From NCBI GenBank assembly GCA_015060385.1, contig SUYO01000002.1:1-64000 (forward strand): a stretch of 64,000 nt of DNA. Direction: 5' to 3'. The notes below the pieces were generated by a model, which ran no database searches, was not told where the DNA came from, and was given only the letters and a program-made list of their open reading frames with translations. Source of the stretch: Bacteroidales bacterium. GTDB taxonomy: Bacteria; Bacteroidota; Bacteroidia; Bacteroidales; UBA932. A program made the translations under genes and the position numbers. Each line of letters begins with the position of its first letter. The stretch's first letter is position 1. Below are positions 1-8,818 of this stretch, piece after piece.

Positions 1-24
1 ATATGCCATTCTACGTTAGTCTGG

Positions 25-55
25 CAAAGATAATTTCAAATCGGCGCGCTCCAAA
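25..55 (-). promoter_or_regulatory. Bacteroidota-type promoter firing off the left edge
   Basis: On the minus strand a TTTG (positions 52-55) is followed after exactly 19 bases by TATCTTTG (25-32). This is a perfect match to the Bacteroidota -33/-7 consensus. It points towards position 1, so its gene lies outside the window. It also shows that the lipoprotein gene ending at 118 does not continue to the left. Confidence 0.7.
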
Positions 56-117
56 AACCTCTGTAACTACCTAACATTCAATATTTTCAAAGAACTTTTA
101 TAAATTTTTACCGGACA

Positions 118-567
118 CTAATGATTAAATATATCTGCACGCAAAACATTTATAAAGCCCAAATATAAACTGTCATGCATGGCAGCTACCGGCTCGGCCT
201 TGGAGAGTTCTATTATCGACTTGTCATACTCCATATTATAATAATAGGATAAGCCTTTATAATATAGAGAACGTGCAAGGTATTTCTTTGGGCCATGTTT
301 CCTGTAGTATCTGACAGCAACGCTGGCAAGGGAATCGTCGGTAACGTCTATATAGTTCTTGTCAAGGGCCATGGCATGCAGAAGGGCGTGATGGGCTTCC
401 GAACGTCTGCTTCTGAGATCTGACCGGTCAATGGATTCAAGGACTGTAAGGGCACTGTCCGGTCTTTCTGATATATATGATTCGACATCCTTCAATGTGT
501 TTTTTACTTTAAGCGGAGTACAGCCGACGAGGATGAATGCTGCCAATATCAGGAAAATTGTTCTCAT
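118..567 (-). CDS. Short TPR-type lipoprotein, probably truncated
   Basis: The 149-residue product has a lipoprotein signal peptide with lipobox LVGC (Cys16), so it is expected to be anchored to a membrane. The rest is helical and resembles the first tetratricopeptide repeats of a common Bacteroidales lipoprotein family (motifs such as ESYISERPDSAL and ARSLYYKGLSYYYN). As I recall that family, full members have several hundred residues with more repeats and often a membrane segment and a DNA-binding domain. Here the frame stops soon after the second or third repeat, and a promoter for the next gene starts about 60 bases downstream. It is therefore probably a truncated relic or a short variant. 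No clear promoter of its own was seen. Confidence 0.6.
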   Translation of the reverse strand: MRTIFLILAAFILVGCTPLKVKNTLKDVESYISERPDSALTVLESIDRSDLRSRRSEAHHALLHAMALDKNYIDVTDDSLASVAVRYYRKHGPKKYLARSLYYKGLSYYYNMEYDKSIIELSKAEPVAAMHDSLYLGFINVLRADIFNH

Positions 568-619
568 AAACTAACATGAATTATTGACTGCAATTTACTT
601 AAAATTCATGAATTGTCCT

Positions 620-627
620 TATATTTG
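620..627 (+). promoter_or_regulatory. Possible -7 box (TATATTTG)
   Basis: TATATTTG matches the Bacteroidota -7 consensus on the plus strand. There is no TTTG at the expected upstream distance, so this is only half a promoter. It would transcribe the structured region and the short reading frame at 704-883. Confidence 0.3.
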
Positions 628-703
628 CGATGCTTAGTAGAAAATTTAGCAACATACATACTGATTCCTATCGTCACCAAGATAAATCCGCAAAATTTAA
701 TGA

Positions 704-883
704 ATGACAGATAGGACGATAGGTGGTTCTGCGTATTTGGCGCGGAGCGACCTGTTTATCTGTCTGGCTTTTTGCGGAGCCTATCTTGGTGCGGGTTGTT
801 CTGCGCCTCTTCATATGATGCCGACACCTGCAGCGATAAATGATATTCAAGGTGGCGGTAAAGTCATGATATGGTTTTCATGA
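704..883 (+). CDS. Possible 59-residue lipoprotein-like peptide
   Basis: The reading frame starts with ATG after an A-rich stretch and encodes a charged N-terminus, a hydrophobic run (about residues 17-31) and LGAGCS, which looks like a lipobox. After the Cys come CSAPLHMMPTP and about 20 more residues before the stop. It could be a small lipoprotein or the 5' remnant of a larger lipoprotein gene. It overlaps the inverted repeats of this region, so the pattern could be chance. The possible -7 box at 620-627 points towards it. Confidence 0.25.
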   Translation: MTDRTIGGSAYLARSDLFICLAFCGAYLGAGCSAPLHMMPTPAAINDIQGGGKVMIWFS

Positions 884-962
884 TAGTTTTAATGGTTCAC
901 CGAAACCGATTGGTTTCACCCGCCACCTTTAAATATAATGTGACGAGAAGATTCGAGATATC

Positions 963-1601
963 TTAATCCAGCGACTTCAGAAAGAAATCCTTGCACATCT
1001 TGCGGCTGATGTCGTAGGATGTGCATTTTGTAAGGTGTTCGGTCCTGTCGACAGACGAGAGGTCGCAGACATAGAGTCTGTCGATCAGGGACAGGTACAT
1101 CATGGAGTACCTGATATCAAGATGCCTCTGCAGGTCGCTGGTATATTCCATGGTGAGGATGACTTCCTCTTCAGTCAGATGGTCCTTGCAGAAGATGTAG
1201 AGTCCGTATTCCCGGAAGTCTCCGTAGAAGCCGGAACCGACCTTTCCGACCTTGCTCTCGATGATTCTTCTCAGAGGCTGGGCGAGCCGCCAGTATTCAT
1301 ATTCGAGCCGTCCTACATACCGTCCTTCCTGAAGACCGTATCCGTATCCGCTTCTTACGATCTGCCTGAGCTCATCATCAGCCGGACTCTCTACACCTGA
1401 CATTTCGAGCAGAAGCTCCCGGGCAACGTCCTTTCTGGGTTCCATGGCCCTGGTTACCTCGATTCCGAGGGAATGGTCCGGCATCTGCAGGTCAGGACGG
1501 TCTTCGTTGACAAGCGCAGAATAGCTGTTCCCGAGAAAGGTCTCGAGAGTATTCTTTGCATAGCGTTCAAAGAAGCATGTGTCGAATTTCCGACCGGCCA
1601 T
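963..1601 (-). CDS. Unknown protein, possibly of restriction-nuclease fold
   Basis: I do not recognise this 212-residue soluble protein. It has no signal peptide or membrane segment. Residues 36-51 read PDLQMPDHSLGIEVTR, which resembles the core of PD-(D/E)XK nucleases (Asp37, then Glu48 in a beta strand), but Thr50 stands where Lys is usual. The C-terminal half is rich in Tyr, Leu, Asp and Glu. It starts 11 bases after sdaA and ends the gpsA-led operon. The nuclease-fold idea is inference from a short pattern; catalytic activity is doubtful without the Lys. Confidence 0.6.
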   Translation of the reverse strand: MAGRKFDTCFFERYAKNTLETFLGNSYSALVNEDRPDLQMPDHSLGIEVTRAMEPRKDVARELLLEMSGVESPADDELRQIVRSGYGYGLQEGRYVGRLEYEYWRLAQPLRRIIESKVGKVGSGFYGDFREYGLYIFCKDHLTEEEVILTMEYTSDLQRHLDIRYSMMYLSLIDRLYVCDLSSVDRTEHLTKCTSYDISRKMCKDFFLKSLD

Positions 1602-1612
1602 TGCGTGACTCT

Positions 1613-2824
1613 TTAAAGATGTTTGGCAAGACCTCCCTCGCTGGTCTCCTTATAGAGGGAAGGAAGATCCTTTCCGGTTTCCTTCATTACCTTTACAGCC
1701 TTGTCGAAGGATACCCTGTGGCGTCCGTCCGTATACATTGAATATATTGCCGCATCAAGGGCACGGGCAGCTGCGTATGCGTTACGTTCGATACAAGGAA
1801 TCTGCACAAGACCGCATACTGGGTCGCATGTAAGTCCGAGATGATGTTCCAGACCCATTTCCGCTGCATACTCGATCTGTGACGGGCTGCCTCCCATGAG
1901 CTGCGCCGCAGCGGCTGCAGCCATGGCGCAGGCCACTCCTACCTCTCCCTGGCAGCCGACCTCGGCTCCTGATACAGAAGCGTTGTACTTTACTACGGTT
2001 CCGAAGAGTCCTGCAGTAGCAAGCGCCCTGAGGATTCTCTGGTTGCTGAAGTTATAGAACTTCTGCATGTGGAAGAGCACGCTTGGAAGCACACCGCATG
2101 AACCGCAGGTAGGACCGGTCACGATTGTTCCTCCGCTGGCGTTCTCTTCGCTCACTGCAAGTGCATAGGCGAAGATGAGGCCTCTTGTACGGAGCACGTC
2201 GCTGTAGCCCTCGGCCCTGATGAAGTAGCTGGATGCCTTTCTCCTGAGGTTGAGAGGACCCGGAAGCGAGCCTTCCTGGTCGATTCCGCGCTCCACTGCG
2301 TCACGCATCACCTTCCAGACCTTTTCAAGATGGTCCCAGAGGGCACTGTTCCTGCCTTCACATTCCTCAACATACTCCCAGAAGGATTTTCCGTTCGCGT
2401 TGCACCAGTCCAGGATCTCCTTCATCGTGGTGAGCTGATATACCTCCGTGTCGTCTTCTGACTCAAGCGGTTTGTCGACGCATACGATGTCTCCGCCTCC
2501 GATGCTGTAGTATGTCCATTCGTCCGACACCTCACCGTCCTGACCGATGACTCCTATGGTCATGCCGTTAGGGTGCATCGGCAAAGTCTCCTTAGGTTTC
2601 CAGACTATTGCGACTGTTCCGTCGCGGAATGCGTCTTCGCACGCCCAGTCTGTAAGGTGACCCTTGCCTGTAGCTGCAAGAGAGCCATACAATGTTACAA
2701 GGATCTTTTGAGCCTCGGTATGATTGTTCACATAATGTCTTACGGACTTGAACGGTCCCATCGTGTGACTGCTGGAAGGACCCTTACCAATCTTGTAGAT
2801 GTCCTTTATGGATTTCATTCCCAT
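1613..2824 (-). CDS. sdaA: L-serine ammonia-lyase, single-chain iron-sulfur type
   Basis: This 403-residue enzyme deaminates L-serine to pyruvate and ammonia with a [4Fe-4S] cluster. The N-terminal domain starts with the family motif GKGPSSSHTMGP, and the C-terminal catalytic part has GPTCGSCGVLPS and CDPVCGLVQIPC, which supply cluster Cys residues. The regulatory and catalytic parts are fused, as in Bacteroides and Escherichia. It lies 15 bases after the dipeptidyl peptidase IV gene, which suggests use of peptide-derived serine. A second in-frame ATG two codons in (MKSIKD) is an equally possible start. Confidence 0.92.
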   Translation of the reverse strand: MGMKSIKDIYKIGKGPSSSHTMGPFKSVRHYVNNHTEAQKILVTLYGSLAATGKGHLTDWACEDAFRDGTVAIVWKPKETLPMHPNGMTIGVIGQDGEVSDEWTYYSIGGGDIVCVDKPLESEDDTEVYQLTTMKEILDWCNANGKSFWEYVEECEGRNSALWDHLEKVWKVMRDAVERGIDQEGSLPGPLNLRRKASSYFIRAEGYSDVLRTRGLIFAYALAVSEENASGGTIVTGPTCGSCGVLPSVLFHMQKFYNFSNQRILRALATAGLFGTVVKYNASVSGAEVGCQGEVGVACAMAAAAAAQLMGGSPSQIEYAAEMGLEHHLGLTCDPVCGLVQIPCIERNAYAAARALDAAIYSMYTDGRHRVSFDKAVKVMKETGKDLPSLYKETSEGGLAKHL

Positions 2825-2839
2825 GGTATGAACAGGATG

Positions 2840-4840
2840 TTAGAGGTAGTCTTCGAAATACATTGATATCTTGTCGTGAAGGTGGACCCTGTCCTTGCCC
2901 ATCACGTTATGCTCTGCACAAGGATACGGGAAATAATCGACCTGTACATTGTTCTTGATGCACTCGCGGATGAAGCTGAGGCTGTGCTCCCATACCACTA
3001 CAGGGTCTACTGCGCCCTGGCAGATGAGAAGCTTTCCCTTGAGGTCCTTCGCCTTGTTTATGAGGCTGGTCTTAGCGTATCCTTCAGGATTTGTGTCCGG
3101 ATGGTCCATGTACCTTTCTCCGTACATGACCTCGTACCACTTCCAGTCGATGACCGGACCTCCGGCCACACCGACCTTGAACACGTCAGGGTAGTTGGTG
3201 ATCAGGGATATAGTCATGAATCCGCCGTAGCTCCAGCCATGGACTCCGATACGGTCCTTGTCGACATACGGAAGGTCCATGAGCATCTTCACGCCCTCCA
3301 TCTGGTCTGCCATCTCCGCCTGTCCGCACTGACCGTGGATCGCCTGTTCGAAGGCGAGACCTCTGTTCTGGGTACCTCTGTTATCCTGTACATACACGAG
3401 GTAGCCGCGCTGTGCCATATACATCTCCCATCTGCGGAGAAGACCCATGTATGAGTTCTGGACCATCTGGGAATGCGGTCCTCCGTATACATAGACGATC
3501 ACAGGATATTTCTTCGAAGGGTCGAAGTCCTTCGGCTTGATGAGGCGGTACCAGTTGTCATACAGGCCGTCAGCGCTCTTTACCGTTCCGAGCGAGATTT
3601 CTGTATATGCGTAATCCATCGTCGGATCCTCTGCTGTAAGAAGGTTGCTTACTGTCTTTCCGTCTGCAGTGCAGAGGTCGATGACGCTAGGGATGCTGAG
3701 GCTGCTCCAGCTGTCGGTGAAATATGAGCAGTCCTGACTCATAGCTATGGTATGCCAGCCAGGTTCCCCGGTAAGTCTCTGCGGCTTTCCGAAAACGGCC
3801 TTTGCCACTCCCTTCTTAAGATTCTTTACCTCTATTCTGAAAAGGTGGTTCTCTACAGGGGACACCTCTGCCGAGGTATAGTATACATACCTTCCGTCGT
3901 TTGCGACATATTCCACATCGGCATCTACAGCCGTCAGTCTGCGTAGGTTTCCGTCATTGTCGCAAAGGTAAAGGTTGCGGTATCCGTCGCGGTTGGCCGT
4001 ACGGTAAAGGAACATTCCTTCAGCTCCTTCGACGAAGTAAAGGGGATCCAGAGGCTCTACATATTTGTCGTTGTCCTCTGTGAGAATGGTCTTAACCTTC
4101 TCTCCGGTAGCAGGGTCATACGAGTTCAGCTTCATGTGCTTCTGGCTTCTGTCCAGGACCTGAACATAGACCAGGGAGGCGTCGGGAGCCCATGAAATGT
4201 TGGTAAGATACCTGTCGTAACCGAATTCGTCCGCCTTGAGGTACACGGTCGAGCCTGTTGCGATGTCGTAAATTCCAAGCTGTACATTCTCAGAATCCAT
4301 TCCTGCCATCGGATACTTTATCTCCATCAGGGAACCGGTCCGGGTCGTGATGTCAAGGAGAGGGAAGGAAGTCACCTTGGACTCATCCTTCCTGTAGAAT
4401 GCGACCTTGGTGCTGTCCGGAGCCCAGAAGATACCGCCGTCGATGCCGAATTCATTGCGGCTGACGAACTGACCGTATGTGAATTCAGGACTCTCGCTCT
4501 CAGCTATCGGCTTCTCGTTGCCGGCCTTGTCGCGCAGCCAGAGGCTCTGACCCTTTGTGAAGGCGGCCATCCTTGGAGAGGATGAGGCCTTGTATTCCTT
4601 GTATTGTCCTGACTTGACGTCATATTCATGCCATCTTCCGTCCTTATGTACCATAAGGGCATTGCCGTTCCATGTGCAATGCAGATTTGCCGGACTCAGC
4701 TCCGATGCAAGGATAGTCTCCTCCATTGTGAGTACCTTTCCGTCCTGCGGGTTCGCCACCCTCGTGCTGACTATGCCGGTCTGTGCTGACAAAGTCAATC
4801 CCAGACACAGTGTGCCCAGGATCATACAAATTCTTTTCAT
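2840..4840 (-). CDS. Dipeptidyl peptidase IV (S9 family)
   Basis: This 666-residue exported serine peptidase removes N-terminal dipeptides, typically Xaa-Pro. A signal peptide (about residues 1-19, ending LSAQ) sends it to the periplasm or outer surface. The N-terminal beta-propeller contains RNEFGIDGGIFWAPDS, the region that binds the substrate amino end in this family. The C-terminal alpha/beta-hydrolase domain has the nucleophile in GWSYGG (Ser537), with Asp612 (DPVV) and His644 (AEHN) completing the triad. It follows gpsA by 2 bases and precedes sdaA by 15, so it is translated with both. It is slightly shorter than many homologues, but no domain is missing. Confidence 0.9.
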   Translation of the reverse strand: MKRICMILGTLCLGLTLSAQTGIVSTRVANPQDGKVLTMEETILASELSPANLHCTWNGNALMVHKDGRWHEYDVKSGQYKEYKASSSPRMAAFTKGQSLWLRDKAGNEKPIAESESPEFTYGQFVSRNEFGIDGGIFWAPDSTKVAFYRKDESKVTSFPLLDITTRTGSLMEIKYPMAGMDSENVQLGIYDIATGSTVYLKADEFGYDRYLTNISWAPDASLVYVQVLDRSQKHMKLNSYDPATGEKVKTILTEDNDKYVEPLDPLYFVEGAEGMFLYRTANRDGYRNLYLCDNDGNLRRLTAVDADVEYVANDGRYVYYTSAEVSPVENHLFRIEVKNLKKGVAKAVFGKPQRLTGEPGWHTIAMSQDCSYFTDSWSSLSIPSVIDLCTADGKTVSNLLTAEDPTMDYAYTEISLGTVKSADGLYDNWYRLIKPKDFDPSKKYPVIVYVYGGPHSQMVQNSYMGLLRRWEMYMAQRGYLVYVQDNRGTQNRGLAFEQAIHGQCGQAEMADQMEGVKMLMDLPYVDKDRIGVHGWSYGGFMTISLITNYPDVFKVGVAGGPVIDWKWYEVMYGERYMDHPDTNPEGYAKTSLINKAKDLKGKLLICQGAVDPVVVWEHSLSFIRECIKNNVQVDYFPYPCAEHNVMGKDRVHLHDKISMYFEDYL

Positions 4841-4842
4841 GT

Positions 4843-5847
4843 CTATAGCTGTGTCCTAAGTTCCCTCATTCTCTTACGCGGATTTGCGCGCCTGTAGAGT
4901 ACGTCATATACCATGTCTGCAATCGGCATGCTGATGCCGTGTCTGTCGTTTATATGTCTTATACATTCCGATGCGAAGTATCCTTCCGCAATCATGGTCA
5001 TCTCGTTCAGGGCGCTCTTGACGGTACATCCGTGACCGATCAGCTGGCCAAGCCTGCGGTTGCGGCTGAATGATGAATATGATGTCACCAGAAGGTCTCC
5101 GAGGTAGGCATATTCCATGGTGTTCCTGTCAAACGGATAGCTCTCCTGGATGAACCTTGTCATCTCCTGTGCGCTTGCTGCAGTAAGGACAGCCCTGAAG
5201 TTGTCTCCGTATCCGAGACCTGTCGCTATACCTCCTGCGAGGGCGTATATGTTCTTGAGTATACCTGCGTATTCGATGCCGTAAATGTCCTTGGAGTACT
5301 GGATGTGCAGCTTGGGTGTCGAAAAGCATCCGCCGATGATGCGGCTGTTGTCATCGTCGGTACATGCTACTGTAAGATATGACATCTTGTCTCTTGACAC
5401 CTCCTCCGCATGGCTTGGACCCGATATGAGGCCCAGCTGCTCGTAAGGCAGTCCGTATGTGTCCCTGAAGAATTCCGTAATGGTCTTGTAGTCATCCGGT
5501 ATTATACCCTTTGTCGCAGACAGGATGAACTTGTCCGTGAGAGGTTCCTGAAGGTCTTGAAGGAAGTTCTTCAGATAGGCTGAAGGAGCGGCAATGATGA
5601 TGATGTCGGAATTTCTTACAACCTCGTTTATATCAGTCGAAGCATTGATCAGGTTCATGTCGAACTCGATGTCGTAGAGGTATTTGGCATTCCTTCCTTC
5701 GGTCTGGAGAGACTCCATGACCTCGTCATTCCTGATATGCCACCATATATGCTGTCTGTTCTCCTGAAGTACATGGACGAGGGCTGTCGCCCAGCTTCCG
5801 TATCCTATCATTCCGCAGATTGCGTTATCTTTTATCTTATAACCCAT
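4843..5847 (-). CDS. gpsA: Glycerol-3-phosphate dehydrogenase [NAD(P)+]
   Basis: This 334-residue cytosolic enzyme reduces dihydroxyacetone phosphate to sn-glycerol 3-phosphate, the backbone of phospholipids. The N-terminal Rossmann motif reads GYGSWATA (about residues 16-23). Further family motifs are AAPSAYLK, SATKGI, SGPSHAEEV and the catalytic Lys region EYAGILKNIYALAGGIATGLGYG. It is the first gene of the minus-strand operon gpsA, dipeptidyl peptidase IV, sdaA and the unknown gene, and is divergent from ndk. Confidence 0.93.
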   Translation of the reverse strand: MGYKIKDNAICGMIGYGSWATALVHVLQENRQHIWWHIRNDEVMESLQTEGRNAKYLYDIEFDMNLINASTDINEVVRNSDIIIIAAPSAYLKNFLQDLQEPLTDKFILSATKGIIPDDYKTITEFFRDTYGLPYEQLGLISGPSHAEEVSRDKMSYLTVACTDDDNSRIIGGCFSTPKLHIQYSKDIYGIEYAGILKNIYALAGGIATGLGYGDNFRAVLTAASAQEMTRFIQESYPFDRNTMEYAYLGDLLVTSYSSFSRNRRLGQLIGHGCTVKSALNEMTMIAEGYFASECIRHINDRHGISMPIADMVYDVLYRRANPRKRMRELRTQL

Positions 5848-5867
5848 ATAATACTACATTAACTTTA

Positions 5868-5875
5868 CAAAGATA
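5868..5875 (-). promoter_or_regulatory. -7 box for the gpsA operon
   Basis: The minus strand reads TATCTTTG, 20 bases upstream of the gpsA start. No perfect TTTG is seen at -33. Position and strand fit the promoter of the four-gene operon. Confidence 0.5.
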
Positions 5876-5957
5876 GCATTATTATTTTTATTAAAGGGAA
5901 TATTTTGCTAACTTGCAGGTTGTTTGAATGTAATTAATCTATAAACTGATAACACTG

Positions 5958-6419
5958 ATGGAAAGAACACTTGTAATTCTTAAGCCGGGATGCCTCCAGA
6001 GAGGTCTTGTCGGCGAAGTAATCTCAAGATTTGAAAAAAGAGGTCTCAAGCTTGTGGCTATGAAGATGGTCCAGCTTGACGAGGAAATCCTCAAGGTACA
6101 CTATGCTCATCTTCTTGACAGGCCATTCTTCCCTTGGCTCCGTGACGGTATGATGGCAGCTCCGGTGGTCCTCTGCTGCTGGGAAGGCTACAGCGCAGTG
6201 CAGGTAGTACGTGACATGGCCGGTGCGACAAAGGCAAGCAAGGCTGTCCCAGGTACGATCCGTGGAGACTACAGCCTCAGCGCACAGGAGAACATTGTTC
6301 ATACTTCAGACTCTCTTGAGAATGCCGAGATAGAGCTCAAGCGTTTCTTTGTGGAGTCTGATTACTGTGACTACAAGTCACCGCTCGATCCTTTCAAGTA
6401 CGCTCCGGACGAATATTGA
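5958..6419 (+). CDS. ndk: Nucleoside diphosphate kinase
   Basis: This 153-residue enzyme transfers the gamma-phosphate of ATP to nucleoside diphosphates through a phospho-histidine. The motif ENIVHTSDS holds the active-site His115, and the N-terminus (ERTLVILKPGCLQRG) has the conserved Lys-Pro of the family. The Ndk core is followed by a short extended tail (DYKSPLDPFKYAPDEY), as in other Bacteroidota. It is a single gene, divergent from gpsA and convergent with the V-ATPase operon. Confidence 0.95.
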   Translation: MERTLVILKPGCLQRGLVGEVISRFEKRGLKLVAMKMVQLDEEILKVHYAHLLDRPFFPWLRDGMMAAPVVLCCWEGYSAVQVVRDMAGATKASKAVPGTIRGDYSLSAQENIVHTSDSLENAEIELKRFFVESDYCDYKSPLDPFKYAPDEY

Positions 6420-6449
6420 TTGTTCAATCAAGAGCAGTTTAAATAGGAA

Positions 6450-6490
6450 AACGCTCGCGATACCATTGAATTTCAGGTATCGCGAGCGTT
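6450..6490. terminator. Hairpin between convergent ndk and ntpK
   Basis: Arms at 6450-6464 and 6476-6490 (AACGCTCGCGATACC and its exact complement) form a perfect 15-bp stem with an 11-base loop. It lies between the ends of ndk and the V-ATPase operon, so it can serve both strands, although neither side has a strong T-run. Confidence 0.75.
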
Positions 6491-6515
6491 GTCGCTTGTA
6501 TATTGCACTCGATGC

Positions 6516-6953
<438 letters not shown>

Positions 6954-6964
6954 TTATTAGTTTA

Positions 6965-8818
6965 TTATTTTTCCTTGTTTGTTGTAAGAGGATTGTATGC
7001 TGATCCCTTTCCTTCATATCCGGCATTCTTGAAGTACTCCATGAATGTGAGACGCATAGGATGTACGAATGCACCGAGTGATGAAAGCAGAATGTTGATC
7101 AGGTGGCCGGCAAGAAGTATAAGCACGAAAGGCACCCATGTCATTACCGCATCTCCCTTTACGCTCAATGCGAGATTGTTGAATGCCTGACCGAGCATAC
7201 CGCCTGCAAGTCCAAGGGCGAAGAGACGGAGATAGCTGAGCACGTCACCGAGGATTCCTGTTGCCATGTTGTATGTATCCCACAGTCCTGCTCCGACATT
7301 TATCAGAGGGTTTCTTCCAGGAGTGTTGAATATATAGATGGCAAGTGCTGAAACGACTCCTACCGCTATCAGGGCCCATTTGACCGCTGCTGGTGACACA
7401 AGCTTTCCGAGTGCAAGAAGACCGACAAGAATACCTCCTACGATAAGTACGAGCCATCCCCATGTGGCAATGTTCTCCTTGATTCCGTAACGCTTGGTAT
7501 AGCATATTGCCTTGACTGTCATGGCAACGCATATGTGGAATATACCGATACCCATTGCAAGCAGCATCTGAATGTTCAGTACTCCCACTCCAGGTATGTC
7601 GATCTCTCCGACTATCATGCAGCTCTTCAGCCATTCAGGCACCCATGATGCATCGTGGAGTCCGATTCCGAAGAATGTTCCCAGAACAGTTCCCACCACC
7701 ATGGTTCCTGCACCCAGCAGTGAAATGATGTTGCCAAGTCCGTCAAACATTCCGACTTTCAGCCATCCCTTGTTAAGCATGAGACCGAAAAGCAGAAGTA
7801 TGATTCCATAACCGGCATCTCCAAGACACATCGCAAAGAACAGAAGGTAGAACGGTGCAAGGATCGGAGTAGGATCAAACTCGCTGTATACAGGCATTCC
7901 GTACATTTCCGTAAAGCACTCGAACTGGCGTGTGAACCAGTTGTTCCTCAGCTTGATAGGAGGGTTGTCCTCCTGTCCTGCCTCTTCCTTTACATATAGT
8001 ACTCCGATCTTTTCAAATGCCTCTTCAAGCTCTGAGTCATGCTCGCATGGTGCGAAACCGGTAAATACGGTAAGCATGTCTTCTGCCGCTCCTGCAGCAA
8101 CGTTGTCTGCAAGATATCTGTCGAGTTCTACGAGGTCGTTGTTGCATGACTCCTTGATTGCAGGTATATAGTCCTTTGCATTGAGGAGTCCAGCCTTGCA
8201 GTCCGCGATTCCCGACTTTATGCGGGCGATGTCAAGTACGGCATCTGCATATGTGCAAACTGGAGCATTGGTCTCATTGACAGGGAACGAGTATTCACCG
8301 TCTTTTGGAGCAACCGTGACAAACCATGTCTTCTTACCGTTGTCTTCCACAACCTGGAGAGGGCAGATTTCAGCCCATGCCGGATCGAAGCGTCTGCTGT
8401 CTACACAGTAATATCTTACCTTGTATCCGTGATCTGCAAGAGAATCTATTGCAGCCTTGTCATAGTCGCCCCATGGAAGTACTGCATAAGCCTGCTTCTG
8501 AGTAGCGGTCAGTGCCGTATGAAGTTCATGGAGTCTGGCCCTGCACTGCTCAACGAAGTCTACAGGGTCACCTTCAACTGCTGTAGTAGCCTTTGCTATA
8601 GCTTCGGCATCGACGTCTTTGGAGTAGTCGATGCCCTCAAGGAATTCGAGAGTCTTTCTTGCTCTCTCAGCCTTGTGGAACATCTCCGAGGAGTCAGCGT
8701 CAATCGGCTTTACAGAACGTGTGATATCCACGACTCCAAGCTCCTGAAGCTGCTCCAGGAAGCCTTCCTTCTCTCCGGTAAGGAGCACGAAGGAGTATTT
8801 TGTCATCTTAGTTATCAT
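6965..8818 (-). CDS. ntpI: V-type ATPase membrane stator subunit I (a-type)
   Basis: This 617-residue protein couples rotor movement to ion flow. The N-terminal half is soluble; the C-terminal half (from about residue 310) holds a series of membrane helices, including the family region SYLRLFALGLAGGMLG. I place the start at the ATG in ATGATAACTAAGATG (8818), which overlaps the end of ntpD and begins MITKMTKYSFVLL. An upstream in-frame ATG at 8851 would add 11 residues from within ntpD and is less likely. Confidence 0.9.
   Translation of the reverse strand: MITKMTKYSFVLLTGEKEGFLEQLQELGVVDITRSVKPIDADSSEMFHKAERARKTLEFLEGIDYSKDVDAEAIAKATTAVEGDPVDFVEQCRARLHELHTALTATQKQAYAVLPWGDYDKAAIDSLADHGYKVRYYCVDSRRFDPAWAEICPLQVVEDNGKKTWFVTVAPKDGEYSFPVNETNAPVCTYADAVLDIARIKSGIADCKAGLLNAKDYIPAIKESCNNDLVELDRYLADNVAAGAAEDMLTVFTGFAPCEHDSELEEAFEKIGVLYVKEEAGQEDNPPIKLRNNWFTRQFECFTEMYGMPVYSEFDPTPILAPFYLLFFAMCLGDAGYGIILLLFGLMLNKGWLKVGMFDGLGNIISLLGAGTMVVGTVLGTFFGIGLHDASWVPEWLKSCMIVGEIDIPGVGVLNIQMLLAMGIGIFHICVAMTVKAICYTKRYGIKENIATWGWLVLIVGGILVGLLALGKLVSPAAVKWALIAVGVVSALAIYIFNTPGRNPLINVGAGLWDTYNMATGILGDVLSYLRLFALGLAGGMLGQAFNNLALSVKGDAVMTWVPFVLILLAGHLINILLSSLGAFVHPMRLTFMEYFKNAGYEGKGSAYNPLTTNKEK

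Larger units (their letters stand above)
568..962. other. Structured intergenic region with nested inverted repeats
   Basis: The 395 bases between two minus-strand genes hold several inverted repeats. Arms at 675-695 and 770-791 pair over about 20 bases with two or three mismatches. Inside them 667-675 pairs with 715-723 (CCTATCGTC/GACGATAGG) and 706-713 pairs with 757-764 (GACAGATA/TATCTGTC), so folds compete. A second pair, 849-858 and 920-929 (AAGGTGGCGG/CCGCCACCTT), encloses a smaller hairpin around 903-918. It could be a decayed mobile element or a structured RNA; the sequence does not decide. Confidence 0.5.
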
